Positions 1 through 7,245 of a DNA stretch of 14,855 nucleotides are shown here, piece after piece (positions within the stretch are counted from its first letter, which is position 1; the number at the start of each line of letters is the position of its first letter). Location: assembly GCA_002344825.1 (NCBI GenBank), contig DDUN01000034.1:1-14855 (forward strand), in the 5' to 3' direction. The DNA is from Candidatus Multiplicimicrobium inquinatum. Lineage in GTDB: Bacteria; Omnitrophota; Omnitrophia; Omnitrophales; Aquincolibacteriaceae. The notes under the pieces were generated by a model that searched no databases, was not told the origin of the DNA, and worked only from the letters and a program-made list of their open reading frames with translations. The position numbers and the translations under genes were made by a program.

Positions 1-1514
1 GCCGTAGCGGCAAATAATCCTTCCCCCGCGAGCAATCTCTCTAAAATTTCCGCGCCCAAACCATTTCTGCCTTGCTCTTTTTTTGCGGCGGTCAGAGCTT
101 CTTCAATCGCCGCCTCTCCGTTTACTTTAAGTCCCTTTAAAAAATTAAGAATACGCGTAATAATAAATAAAGTAAAAATATCTTCCCGCTTAAAAGAATC
201 CGTCTCCCAAGCCATCGCGGTTAAACGCGACTTAAACACATCCGCCTCCGGCATTTCTCCAAAGGGACGCGCAATCGGTGAATTGGGCGTCATATAGAAC
301 ATGGAAGCGCCCATCAACACCGGCTGACGCGCGTTGAAAACCAGCGTTTGAATCATCGAGTCTAATGTTTCATTCGGAAGCCCTAAAATCTGGTATGACA
401 CGATGTGAAACCCTAAATGCTGCGCTTCCCGCACAACTTCCAAATATTTCGGAATGGTATGGGGACGTTTCGTGCTTTCCCGCACGGTAATATCGGAACT
501 GACCAATGCTAAATTCAAATGTGTAAATCCGGCTTCGCGCATGAGCTGCATCAGCTCCGAGTCTAAGCTCAAATAGGAAATTCCGTTCATCGCCACAAAC
601 TGCACATCCTTTTGAGGGAAAATCTCGATTAATCGGCGGCACAGCGCTTTCATTTCATCTTTGTAAAAAGTCAGGTTGTCATCTTCAAAATCAAATACGC
701 GGATACCCTGCGCGTATCTTTTTTGAATTCCGGAAAGAACTTTATCAACACTTTGCCGGCGGTAACGAAACCCGAAAGTTTGATGCACCGAACAAAACGA
801 ACAGCGATGCGGACAGCTGCGCGAGGTTACGACAAAACTCAGCGGCTTTTTTTCATAAAGATAATTTTGAACATCTAAATCCGACAAATCGGGCTCCGGC
901 AAATCTTCTATTTCAAAATTATCCTGCGGTTCATTAAAAACAAGCTCGCCGTTTTTTTTCCAGCCCAAGTTGGACACTTGAGAAAAGTTTTTCTCCGCGG
1001 CAAACTCCTTTAAAAATTCAACCATCGGTTTTTCACCTTCGCCCATAATCACAAAATCAACGGCAGACTCTGAAAGAACGCTCTTAGGCAAGGCAGATAC
1101 GTGTGATCCGCCCATTAAAACAGGAACATTCAAAGCGGCCTTCAAATCGCGCGCCACACGCAATGCTTCACGAAAGTAAGGAGAAAAAAGCGATGAAATT
1201 CCGATCAAATCAGGCTTTAGAGCGGAAGCATCTTGAATAATCTCATCAAAATCGGCGCCAAAATGATAGTAATGATGAAAAACCGAAAAAGGGCTTTTAT
1301 CATGATGCGCGTAATAATCCCGCAAATAGGAAAGTTCTTTGGGAACGGGAATGGTTTTTCTTCCCCAGCCGTGATGATAATCACGAATCACAACTTCCAC
1401 TTCGGGTAAGTGTTGCCGAATGGCTCCTTTAATAAAAGCTAACCCAATCGGCTGAAGGCGAATATCCGTATCGTAAAAATCCTGAATCGGCGGCTGGATT
1501 AAAAGAAGTCTCAT
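1..1514 (-). CDS. B12-binding radical SAM protein (3' end outside window)
   Basis: Open on the minus strand from ATG at 1512-1514 to the window edge, 504 codons without a stop, so the C-terminus is missing. The N-terminal part begins MRLLLIQPP and shows cobalamin-binding-domain features: RLQPIGLAFIKGAI near residue 24, the GGSHVSALP segment near residue 140, and MGEGEKPMVEFL after it. The radical SAM cluster motif is C234-x3-C238-x2-C241 (CPHRCSFC), which would bind the 4Fe-4S cluster that cleaves S-adenosylmethionine. It is followed by FDFEDDNLTF and LGLPNET, usual landmarks of the TIM-barrel. This is the class that includes BchE-like and many methyltransferase-like enzymes; the substrate cannot be told. 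About 50 residues rich in His and Tyr (around 45-95) lie within the B12 domain. No clear Shine-Dalgarno sequence precedes the ATG. It is probably transcribed separately from ppk1, because a terminator-like hairpin lies between them. Confidence 0.9.
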   Translation of the reverse strand, partial: MRLLLIQPPIQDFYDTDIRLQPIGLAFIKGAIRQHLPEVEVVIRDYHHGWGRKTIPVPKELSYLRDYYAHHDKSPFSVFHHYYHFGADFDEIIQDASALKPDLIGISSLFSPYFREALRVARDLKAALNVPVLMGGSHVSALPKSVLSESAVDFVIMGEGEKPMVEFLKEFAAEKNFSQVSNLGWKKNGELVFNEPQDNFEIEDLPEPDLSDLDVQNYLYEKKPLSFVVTSRSCPHRCSFCSVHQTFGFRYRRQSVDKVLSGIQKRYAQGIRVFDFEDDNLTFYKDEMKALCRRLIEIFPQKDVQFVAMNGISYLSLDSELMQLMREAGFTHLNLALVSSDITVRESTKRPHTIPKYLEVVREAQHLGFHIVSYQILGLPNETLDSMIQTLVFNARQPVLMGASMFYMTPNSPIARPFGEMPEADVFKSRLTAMAWETDSFKREDIFTLFIITRILNFLKGLKVNGEAAIEEALTAAKKEQGRNGLGAEILERLLAGEGLFAAT

Positions 1515-1576
1515 ATCTAAAGACGATAGACTAAATACCCTTGTTTTGCAACGGTACGCATTTTTTAAACCATTTT

Positions 1577-1679
1577 AAAAAAGAACAGCCACAAGGCATC
1601 AACAAGCAGCCGAGGAGGCGTAGTGAAACCTACGCCGCACGAGCGCTGCGCAGTTGATAACGCAGTGGCTGACTTTTTT
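1577..1679 (-). terminator. Long imperfect palindrome after ppk1, likely bidirectional terminator (element E1)
   Basis: Nested complementary blocks in order: AAAAAAG 1577-1583 with CTTTTTT 1673-1679; CAGCCAC 1586-1592 with GTGGCTG 1665-1671; ATCAAC 1598-1603 with GTTGAT 1653-1658; GCAGC 1606-1610 with GCTGC 1645-1649; apical GGCGTAG 1617-1623 with CTACGCC 1630-1636 around loop TGAAAC. The stem is flanked by an A-run and a T-run on either strand, as in an intrinsic terminator working both ways. Its A-run on the minus strand begins at the ppk1 stop codon. It is longer than an ordinary terminator and resembles two other elements in the window. Confidence 0.75.
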
Positions 1680-3727
1680 TAAGTGGTTTTTGGTTTTTGA
1701 GGGCGGATTTCGGGAAGCGCAGCCTTGATATTTTTTTGGCGCTTTAAAGCTTCGTGACACAGTGCCTCCTGGACGCGGTAAGGCTTCTCCCCCTCGGCAG
1801 GCTGTTTCAAAATATATTCGCCCTTAGAATTAAGGCCGCGTGCTTTTTGATTGTCGCGGAAAACATCCTGAAGAAAATCTAAAATACGTTTCTTGAGCTT
1901 CCGATCTATCAGCGGAAAAAGAATTTCGAGCCTGCGGTCAAGGTTGCGTGGCATCCAATCGGCACTCGATAAATAAATTTCATCATGCCCGCCATTTTGA
2001 AAATAAAAAATGCGGCTATGTTCGAGAAAGCGGTCCACAAGACTGACCACTTCGATGTTTTCGCTAACACCTTTTAAGCCGGGAACCAAACAGCAAATAC
2101 CGCGGACATTGAGGCGAATGTGGACGCCGGCCTGTGAGGCGCGGTACAAACGTGAAATCAGATCCGGATCCGCGAGCGAGTTCATTTTTAAAATAATGAG
2201 GCCCGGCCGATCCGGCGTGCTTCTTAAAATTTCGCGCTCAATTAATTTTTCGAGCTTTTGGCGTAAGGTGTAGGGAGCCATATCAATTCTTGCAAATCCG
2301 ACAGGCTGGGAAAATCCCGTCACCACGTTAAAAAAAGCGGTCGCGTCCTGCGTCATTTCATTGTGACTCGTAAAAAAACCAAAGTCGGTATAAATACGCG
2401 CGGTACGCTCATTGTAATTACCGGTGGCAAGATGCACGTACCGCTTCAACCCTTCCGGTTCACGGCGCACCACCAAACAAATCTTGGCGTGAGTTTTATA
2501 TCCGGCAACACCGTACAGCACCGTCGCGCCGGCTTGAATCAATCGATTCGCCCAATCAATGTTGCGCTCTTCATCAAAACGAGCCTTCAGTTCAATTAGC
2601 ACTGTTACTTTCTTGCCAGACAACGCGGCTTTCTCAAGCAGCCCAACCACATGAGATGACTGCGCCGCGCGGTAAAGTGTCTGCTTGATCGCAAGCACAT
2701 CCGGATCATGCGCCGCTTCTTTCAAAAAACGCAGAAATAAATCAAACGATTCGTAAGGATGATGTACGAGTAAATCACGCTGTTTCAGTGTGTCCCAGAC
2801 AGAGATATCGTCATCCCAATCCACCACGGAAACCGGCTCCCACTCGGGATATTTCAAATCCAGAAAAATAGGACGAAAAGCAAGCGCGCCGATTTCTTTT
2901 AAATCAATCCAATCCGGAGCGCAAAAAATACGGCTCTCAGGCAGTCCCAGTTTTTTCTGAACAATTTCAAAGGCCGCCCGGCTTCCCGAGGCTTCCATGC
3001 GGACAATGGTATTTTTTCGGCGCATCCGTAAAGCTTCCGACATCACTTTCGCGAAATCCTGATCTTTTTCTTCATCCAACTCCATATCCACCGAACGCGC
3101 GATACGCAAAAGCGCTTCGTCCTGAATTTCATATCCGATGAATAATTCCCGGGCAAAAAGTGAAACCAGGTCTTCCGCCAGAAAAAAATCCAGATTGCCC
3201 GCGGAAGGAAGCGTAATCATTCGCGGTAATGTTTTCGGAAGCTCAACCAGTCCGCAAATTTCTTCGCCGGAGGATTCTTTTTTCATTTTAAAAACACGGT
3301 AAAGCGCGAGATTAGTCAAGAAAGGTAACTCTCCCGATTCAGTCAAAGCAATCGGCGTCAAAAGCGGCAACATCTCTTCTTTGAAATAGCGTGTCAAAAA
3401 AGTGCGCTGAGCCTCTTCCAAACGCAGCAAAGCAAGCCTCCGGATTCCTTGCGCTTCAAGCTGAGGCAAAAGCTCTTCACGAAAATATTTCTCCTGTTCT
3501 CTCATCAGACCGAAAGCTTTTTCATAAACTTGTTTTTGAAACGCGGGCTGCTCTTCATGCGCCGGGACGCGCACCATAAAAAATTCGTCAAAATTGGAGC
3601 TGACAATACCTAAAAAACGAAGACGCTCCAGCAAAGGCACTTGCGGATTACGGGCTTCTTCAAATACGCGGAAGTTAAATTCAATCCAGGAAAGGTCTCT
3701 CTCAAAAAGAGGCAATTCTTTTGTCAT
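1679..3727 (-). CDS. ppk1: Polyphosphate kinase 1
   Basis: Makes inorganic polyphosphate by transferring the terminal phosphate of ATP to a growing chain, reversibly, through a phosphohistidine. The 682-residue product has the full family length. The N-terminal domain starts with ERDLSWIEFNFRVFEEA, the family hallmark. The catalytic half has the two histidine motifs: GYKTHAK with H413 (equivalent of the autophosphorylated H435 of E. coli) and RFLEHSR with H570 (equivalent of H592). Between and after them are VHLATGNYNERTARIYTDFG and YLSSADWMPRNLDRR, both strongly conserved. The ATG at 3725-3727 overlaps the TGA of the upstream ppx gene (ATGA), so translation is very likely coupled; the sequence ahead is A-rich with no strong Shine-Dalgarno. 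The gene ends in hairpin E1. Nothing suggests inactivation. Confidence 0.98.
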   Translation of the reverse strand: MTKELPLFERDLSWIEFNFRVFEEARNPQVPLLERLRFLGIVSSNFDEFFMVRVPAHEEQPAFQKQVYEKAFGLMREQEKYFREELLPQLEAQGIRRLALLRLEEAQRTFLTRYFKEEMLPLLTPIALTESGELPFLTNLALYRVFKMKKESSGEEICGLVELPKTLPRMITLPSAGNLDFFLAEDLVSLFARELFIGYEIQDEALLRIARSVDMELDEEKDQDFAKVMSEALRMRRKNTIVRMEASGSRAAFEIVQKKLGLPESRIFCAPDWIDLKEIGALAFRPIFLDLKYPEWEPVSVVDWDDDISVWDTLKQRDLLVHHPYESFDLFLRFLKEAAHDPDVLAIKQTLYRAAQSSHVVGLLEKAALSGKKVTVLIELKARFDEERNIDWANRLIQAGATVLYGVAGYKTHAKICLVVRREPEGLKRYVHLATGNYNERTARIYTDFGFFTSHNEMTQDATAFFNVVTGFSQPVGFARIDMAPYTLRQKLEKLIEREILRSTPDRPGLIILKMNSLADPDLISRLYRASQAGVHIRLNVRGICCLVPGLKGVSENIEVVSLVDRFLEHSRIFYFQNGGHDEIYLSSADWMPRNLDRRLEILFPLIDRKLKKRILDFLQDVFRDNQKARGLNSKGEYILKQPAEGEKPYRVQEALCHEALKRQKNIKAALPEIRPQKPKTT

Positions 3728-5277
3728 AACTTTTTTTGTCTGAGAGCGATAGGCGCGCCGAAAACTTCGAGAAACAAATCACCGCGCCGGCGGACGGCTT
3801 CAACCTCAAGACTTAGATCTCCCAAATCGGATGAAACCCAAATGGTGTAAGCGTCTTCACCCGCTTCAACCTCTATGTTTTTTATCAACTGCTGACTGCT
3901 TTCATTCAGAGCGCAAGCCACCCGCAAAATTGCCGCAAGCTTTGAAACCATCGCGCGGTCATTGCGGTTAAGCGACATATAATCCACATGCGTCGATTTA
4001 GGCGCGGTTTTACGGTGATAGCGCACCACGGTCGAAACAATGGTTTTGTCAGATTTGCGCAGCCCGAAAAGATCAGCGGCCTGAATCAAATAACTGGAAT
4101 GCTTGTGATAGCCCGCAATCGAAACATAGGCGCCGATGCCGTGCAAAAGCGCCGCAACCTCAAGTAAAAGCCTTCCTCTTGTCCCCAAGCCATGATCTTT
4201 TGTAAGGGCATCAAAAAGCTTAATTGAAAGCGAAGCCACGCAAGCCGCACCGGTTTTATCATAGCCGAATTTTTCACCCAAATGCCTTGCGGAGTTTAAA
4301 ACCTGCTTGGACAAATCAGTCCGTTTATACCCGGAAAACATTTGCGCCATTTCCTGCAAAATCGCGTCACGGATACTCATCATCGGAACGATAATTTCTT
4401 CTGCGCCTGTTTCAGCCAAAAAAGCGCCGCAGAGAAAAAGCGCCGCCTGATACGCTTCGGCTTCGTCCAGCGCCATCCCATGCTCTTTCGCGATTTCTTC
4501 AGCGGTTTTCTTGGAAATGTTTTTGAGATAGGACGTAAATTCTTTTTTATCGAGAGTTGTAAAAGTTTGATTCGAAAGATCGGCGGAAAGATGCTGCGCG
4601 GCCTTACGCATATCACCACCTAACCCGATGAAGGTTCCGAGATCCTGAAAGTGACAATCGCGGTTTTCTCCCGCGCAAATTTGGCGCACAGCGCGTTTAA
4701 TTAAGCGCGCAAGAACTTGGGCGTCCACACTGCCCAGAACGGTATCTTCGGGAAGACGCATCGATCCAATCGCGAAATTACGGTTAATCTCAACCGCGCC
4801 CTGGTTGAGTACGATCATTTCCGTACTGCCCGAACCCACCTCTGTAATCAAACAACGTTTCTGGTCTAAAGCGACTTTATCCGCAAGTGCGGTTTCAACG
4901 GCAATCAGCTCCAAACGGCTTTCTTCGGGAGCCTCCAACACTTCCACATCCAATCCCGCGCGCACAAACGCCTGATCAATAAAGCTGTCGCGGTTGACGG
5001 CATCACGCACAGCACTGGTGGTAACGGCCTGATACTTTTTGACTCCGTAATCATTCATCAGCGAGCGGTAATTCTTAAGCACTTCAATCGCCTGCCGCAT
5101 CGTTTTCGTGCTGATATGGCCGGTCGCGAACACATCGCGCCCGAACGCAGTTGGTTTTTGCAAGTTTTCCAAATGACGAATTGTGCCTTTAGAATCGATT
5201 TCCGCGATCAGCATGCGAATCGCGCTGGATCCGATATCAATGACTGCCACCGATTCTTTATTTAAAATTTCAGACAT
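3724..5277 (-). CDS. ppx: Ppx/GppA family exopolyphosphatase / pppGpp phosphatase
   Basis: Actin-fold (ASKHA) phosphatase that removes terminal phosphate from polyphosphate and/or converts pppGpp to ppGpp. The 517-residue product has the long two-part form: an N-terminal phosphatase (VAVIDIGSSAIRMLIAEID at 10-28, the TTSAVRDAVNRDSF segment near 86-99, EVGSGSTEMIVL at 146-157, GLGGDMR at 218-224) and a C-terminal HD-like helical domain from about residue 320. In that domain the usual LHD is LHG (H379-G380), followed by GYHKHSSYLI, which parallels the E. coli Ppx GLHRHSAYI segment. Loss of the HD aspartate is common in this family, so the C-terminal domain probably serves polymer binding rather than hydrolysis. 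Pairing with ppk1 favours exopolyphosphatase over GppA; sequence alone does not settle it. The start codon ATG at 5275-5277 follows GGAG at a slightly long distance, held within a small hairpin. Confidence 0.92.
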   Translation of the reverse strand: MSEILNKESVAVIDIGSSAIRMLIAEIDSKGTIRHLENLQKPTAFGRDVFATGHISTKTMRQAIEVLKNYRSLMNDYGVKKYQAVTTSAVRDAVNRDSFIDQAFVRAGLDVEVLEAPEESRLELIAVETALADKVALDQKRCLITEVGSGSTEMIVLNQGAVEINRNFAIGSMRLPEDTVLGSVDAQVLARLIKRAVRQICAGENRDCHFQDLGTFIGLGGDMRKAAQHLSADLSNQTFTTLDKKEFTSYLKNISKKTAEEIAKEHGMALDEAEAYQAALFLCGAFLAETGAEEIIVPMMSIRDAILQEMAQMFSGYKRTDLSKQVLNSARHLGEKFGYDKTGAACVASLSIKLFDALTKDHGLGTRGRLLLEVAALLHGIGAYVSIAGYHKHSSYLIQAADLFGLRKSDKTIVSTVVRYHRKTAPKSTHVDYMSLNRNDRAMVSKLAAILRVACALNESSQQLIKNIEVEAGEDAYTIWVSSDLGDLSLEVEAVRRRGDLFLEVFGAPIALRQKKL

Positions 5278-5285
5278 TTGTTTTC

Positions 5286-5301
5286 CATTTCTCCGGAAAT
5301 G
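5286..5301 (-). promoter_or_regulatory. Small hairpin over the ppx ribosome binding site
   Basis: CATTTC 5286-5291 and GAAATG 5296-5301 are perfect complements around a 4-base loop. On the minus strand the GGAG expected to act as Shine-Dalgarno for ppx lies across the loop and the descending arm, 8 bases or so before the start codon region. It could limit ppx translation, or be chance; an alternative weak GGAA site lies closer to the ATG. Confidence 0.35.
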
Positions 5302-5312
5302 CTAGATATCCT

Positions 5313-5363
5313 GATTCCCCGCCTTCGCGGGGATGACTCCACCCGCCTTCGGCATGAGGGTCA
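5313..5363. repeat. GC-rich double hairpin, REP-like repeat
   Basis: CCCCGC 5317-5322 and GCGGGG 5327-5332 form a perfect stem with loop CTTC. A second hairpin follows, ACCC 5341-5344 with GGGT 5358-5361 enclosing GCC-TTC-GGC. Both halves repeat the pattern CCCGCCTTCG...ATGA, suggesting a duplicated unit. The first half matches the widespread extragenic repeat whose core is CCCGC-CTTC-GCGGG. It lies in the 113-base gap between the ROK gene and ppx. It may stabilise or terminate the ROK transcript, though no T-run follows it. Confidence 0.7.
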
Positions 5364-5390
5364 CTTTATTTAAATTTTCTTCCATAAACT

Positions 5391-6380
5391 TTATTTTTGA
5401 GTCTCATCAAAAGCCAACTTAGCGGCACCGAGCATAACCGCATAATCACCTAACAATGCCGGCCTTACTTTTACAGGGCGCACTAAATCAGGCATCGCGT
5501 ATTGACGCATCGTTTTCTCCGCCTCAGGCAAAATGATCGAGCTCAAAGCTTCCACTAATCCGCCGCCCAAAACAATCAGTTCGGGACTGAGTAAATTCAC
5601 CGCGTTCGCCATCGAAATTCCAAGCACGCGCGCTTTTGCCTGAATCAAACTTCGGACTTCCGCGTCACCCTCGCGGATCGCGCGCGCAAAAGCTCCGCTT
5701 TTAAGCGACTTTAAATCAGTTCCGACATCTTTATAAAGGTGCGGTGCCTTTTGCTTCATCAACAATAGCCCCGCTTCCGAAGCCAAAGCTAAACGGCCCG
5801 TCATATTTTCCAGGGTCGGCTTGATCAGCCCCGAGCCGAAAGGAAGATTCATAAAAGTGTGCCCGATTTCTCCGGCCGCCTGTGTAAAGCCCCTGTAAAG
5901 TTTTCCGTCTAAAATCAATCCGCCGCCGACGCCGGTCCCGAGAAAAATACCCAAAACATGTTTAGCTCGTTTCGCGGCGCCGAATTGCTGCTCGCCGTAA
6001 ATGCCGGCATTCACGTCATTTTCGACAAACGCGGGAACCTTGAAAGTCTTTTGAAGAATTGTTTTCAACGGACACTTTTTGAGAAAGGCAATATTCGGAG
6101 AAATTTGAATCACTCCGGTTTTGGGATCAATCACACCCGGGCAACCCGCGCCCACCGCGGCAATGTCTTTCAGCGTCAAATCATTTTCAATTAAAAGTTC
6201 ATTGACCGCCGAAGTCAGCGACTTAACAAAAATACTCAGCCCCCGGTGAGGCTCCACTTTCAGCTTCTCCGTGTCCACAACGGTAAAGTTAGGGCGAATT
6301 AAACCGGCGAGAATTTTAGTACCGCCAATATCAATGCCGATGAAATATTTTTTGGAGGGCTTAGTCTTTTTCTTGGCCAT
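5391..6380 (-). CDS. ROK family sugar kinase (glucokinase-like) lacking the zinc motif
   Basis: Cytoplasmic kinase of the ROK family, which mostly phosphorylates glucose or N-acetylated amino sugars. The 329 residues include the first phosphate motif FIGIDIGGTK (13-22), the PGVIDP segment (81-86), the catalytic aspartate D122 in VENDVNA, the second phosphate motif LGTGVGGG (147-154), the sugar-binding GEIGH (170-174), and LGGG (271-274) in the adenosine region. The C-x-C-G-x2-G-C zinc motif that normally follows GEIGH is absent: residues 175-192 contain no cysteine. There is no N-terminal helix-turn-helix, so this is an enzyme and not a ROK repressor. The start ATG at 6378-6380 has AAGGA about 6 bases upstream and a promoter-like sequence before it. 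Its place between ppa and ppx-ppk1 raises the possibility of a polyphosphate-using glucokinase, an inference only; ATP glucokinase is the default. Confidence 0.92.
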   Translation of the reverse strand: MAKKKTKPSKKYFIGIDIGGTKILAGLIRPNFTVVDTEKLKVEPHRGLSIFVKSLTSAVNELLIENDLTLKDIAAVGAGCPGVIDPKTGVIQISPNIAFLKKCPLKTILQKTFKVPAFVENDVNAGIYGEQQFGAAKRAKHVLGIFLGTGVGGGLILDGKLYRGFTQAAGEIGHTFMNLPFGSGLIKPTLENMTGRLALASEAGLLLMKQKAPHLYKDVGTDLKSLKSGAFARAIREGDAEVRSLIQAKARVLGISMANAVNLLSPELIVLGGGLVEALSSIILPEAEKTMRQYAMPDLVRPVKVRPALLGDYAVMLGAAKLAFDETQK

Positions 6381-6424
6381 AAACGTCCTTAATTAAAATG
6401 CCGAGCAAATTGAGCTGTCGGATA

Positions 6425-6454
6425 AGTATAGCCCCCCTGAGGGGTAGATTGCAA
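6425..6454 (-). promoter_or_regulatory. Sigma-70-like promoter of the ROK kinase gene, with a dyad in the spacer
   Basis: On the minus strand, a -35 box TTGCAA (6449-6454) and a -10 box TATACT (6425-6430) are 18 bases apart. The -10 matches the consensus at 5 of 6 positions and the -35 at 4 of 6. The predicted start of transcription near 6417 gives a leader of about 37 bases with AAGGA before the ATG. The spacer contains the dyad CCCC-TGA-GGGG (6434-6444), which could be an operator. Bases 6455-6532 show nothing else I can support. Confidence 0.55.
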
Positions 6455-6532
6455 TTGGCGGAGAGAAAAGAACACGTAATTAAAGCAGCGGGAACGAAAC
6501 TATTTTTTCTTAGAAGTCATCCATAAATCGAC

Positions 6533-6654
6533 CTCGAGAATGGGTTGGTTTTATGCTGTGCCGAGACAAGGAAGACGAGAAGCTCATACTGAACTAAGTA
6601 TGGACGACGAGTCTGACGCAGTCGCAGACCATCAGAAAACAACCACTTTCCGAG
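6533..6654. repeat. Long imperfect palindrome after ppa (element E2)
   Basis: Nested pairings in order: CTCG 6533-6536 with CGAG 6651-6654; GGTTG 6543-6547 with CAACC 6640-6644; TTTT 6549-6552 with AAAA 6636-6639; CTG 6556-6558 with CAG 6633-6635; GAC 6565-6567 with GTC 6621-6623; AGAC 6573-6576 with GTCT 6611-6614; apical CATACT 6585-6590 with AGTATG 6597-6602. An alternative local stem pairs GTCTG 6611-6615 with CAGAC 6625-6629. It begins only a few bases past the ppa stop codon. It carries the GGACGACGA block also present in E3. No T-run follows on the minus strand, so termination is less obvious than for E1. Confidence 0.6.
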
Positions 6655-6660
6655 AGCGGT

Positions 6661-7176
6661 TTACGGGTGGCTTCTCGACTTCGGGTTGTTTTTATAACGT
6701 TTTTGAGCCTCATCAATCACTTTCAACGCCGCGTCATAACCTGCCCATCCTTCGATGCCGGTTTCTTTGTATTCAAGGTCTTTGTAGGTGGTAAAGAAGT
6801 GTTCAATTTCTTTCAAAAGGTGCTGAGGCACATCGGAAAGATTGTTGATATGACTCCAAAACGGGTCTTTGAGCGGAACGCAAAGCACCTTTTCATCGAC
6901 GCCTTTTTCATCCCACATTTTGAACACGCCCACAGGTTTCGCGCGCACCACACAACCCGGAAAAGTCGGTTCCCAAACCAATACCAGCGCATCAAGCGCG
7001 TCGCCGTCAAGCGCCAGCGTATCCATAATGAATCCGTAATCACTTGGATAATGAACGGATGAAAACAACATGCGATCGAAACGAAGCATCCCCATTTCCT
7101 TATCGTATTCATACTTATTGCGGCATCCCTTTGGGATTTCAACCATGATCGTCAGCGCGTCTTTTTCATCAAACAT
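6661..7176 (-). CDS. ppa: Inorganic pyrophosphatase, class I
   Basis: Soluble enzyme that hydrolyses pyrophosphate to two phosphates and so pulls biosynthetic reactions, including nucleotide-polymer synthesis, forward. Family I residues are present in order: EIPKG, NKYE, FDR, the YPSDYGF segment, the metal-binding DGDALD, MWDEKGVDEK and YKDLE. The signature aspartates are all kept, but the residue after the second one is Ala where the family pattern has Pro or Glu. I place the start at ATG 7174-7176, giving 171 residues, because AAAGAGGT (7181-7188 reversed) sits at the right distance before it; the frame remains open to a TTG at 7195-7197 that would add 7 residues but has no such site. The N-terminus, FDEKDAL, fits the family length of about 175. 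It stands alone between two palindromic elements. Confidence 0.95.
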   Translation of the reverse strand: MFDEKDALTIMVEIPKGCRNKYEYDKEMGMLRFDRMLFSSVHYPSDYGFIMDTLALDGDALDALVLVWEPTFPGCVVRAKPVGVFKMWDEKGVDEKVLCVPLKDPFWSHINNLSDVPQHLLKEIEHFFTTYKDLEYKETGIEGWAGYDAALKVIDEAQKRYKNNPKSRSHP

Positions 7177-7198
7177 AAAAACCTCTTTATCAGACAAC

Positions 7199-7223
7199 AG
7201 ACTATAGACCGAAGACTATAGAC
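7199..7223. repeat. 11-base tandem direct repeat upstream of ppa
   Basis: AGACTATAGAC occurs at 7199-7209 and again at 7213-7223, a 14-base period. On the minus strand each copy contains TATAGT, a possible -10 box, but no good -35 box is at the right distance. The repeats lie 23 bases before the preferred ppa ATG, so they may form the ppa promoter or an operator. A one-mismatch copy, AGACGATAGAC, lies at 1521-1531 just before the radical SAM gene. Confidence 0.4.
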
Positions 7224-7245
7224 AAAAATAAATCAAAATGACACC

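Noticed and set aside
370..642. 90-codon minus-strand open frame
   Set aside because: It is in a different frame inside the radical SAM gene, whose conserved motifs occupy the other frame without interruption.
5305..5385. 27-codon open frame on the minus strand between the ROK gene and ppx (contains VIPAKAGNQDI)
   Set aside because: It runs through the REP-like hairpin, whose translation commonly gives VIPAKAG-type peptides, and has no ribosome binding site.
6540..6794. Plus-strand open frame of 84 codons covering the gap after ppa
   Set aside because: Its first part is the palindrome E2 and its second part is antisense to ppa; no ribosome binding site or protein similarity is visible.
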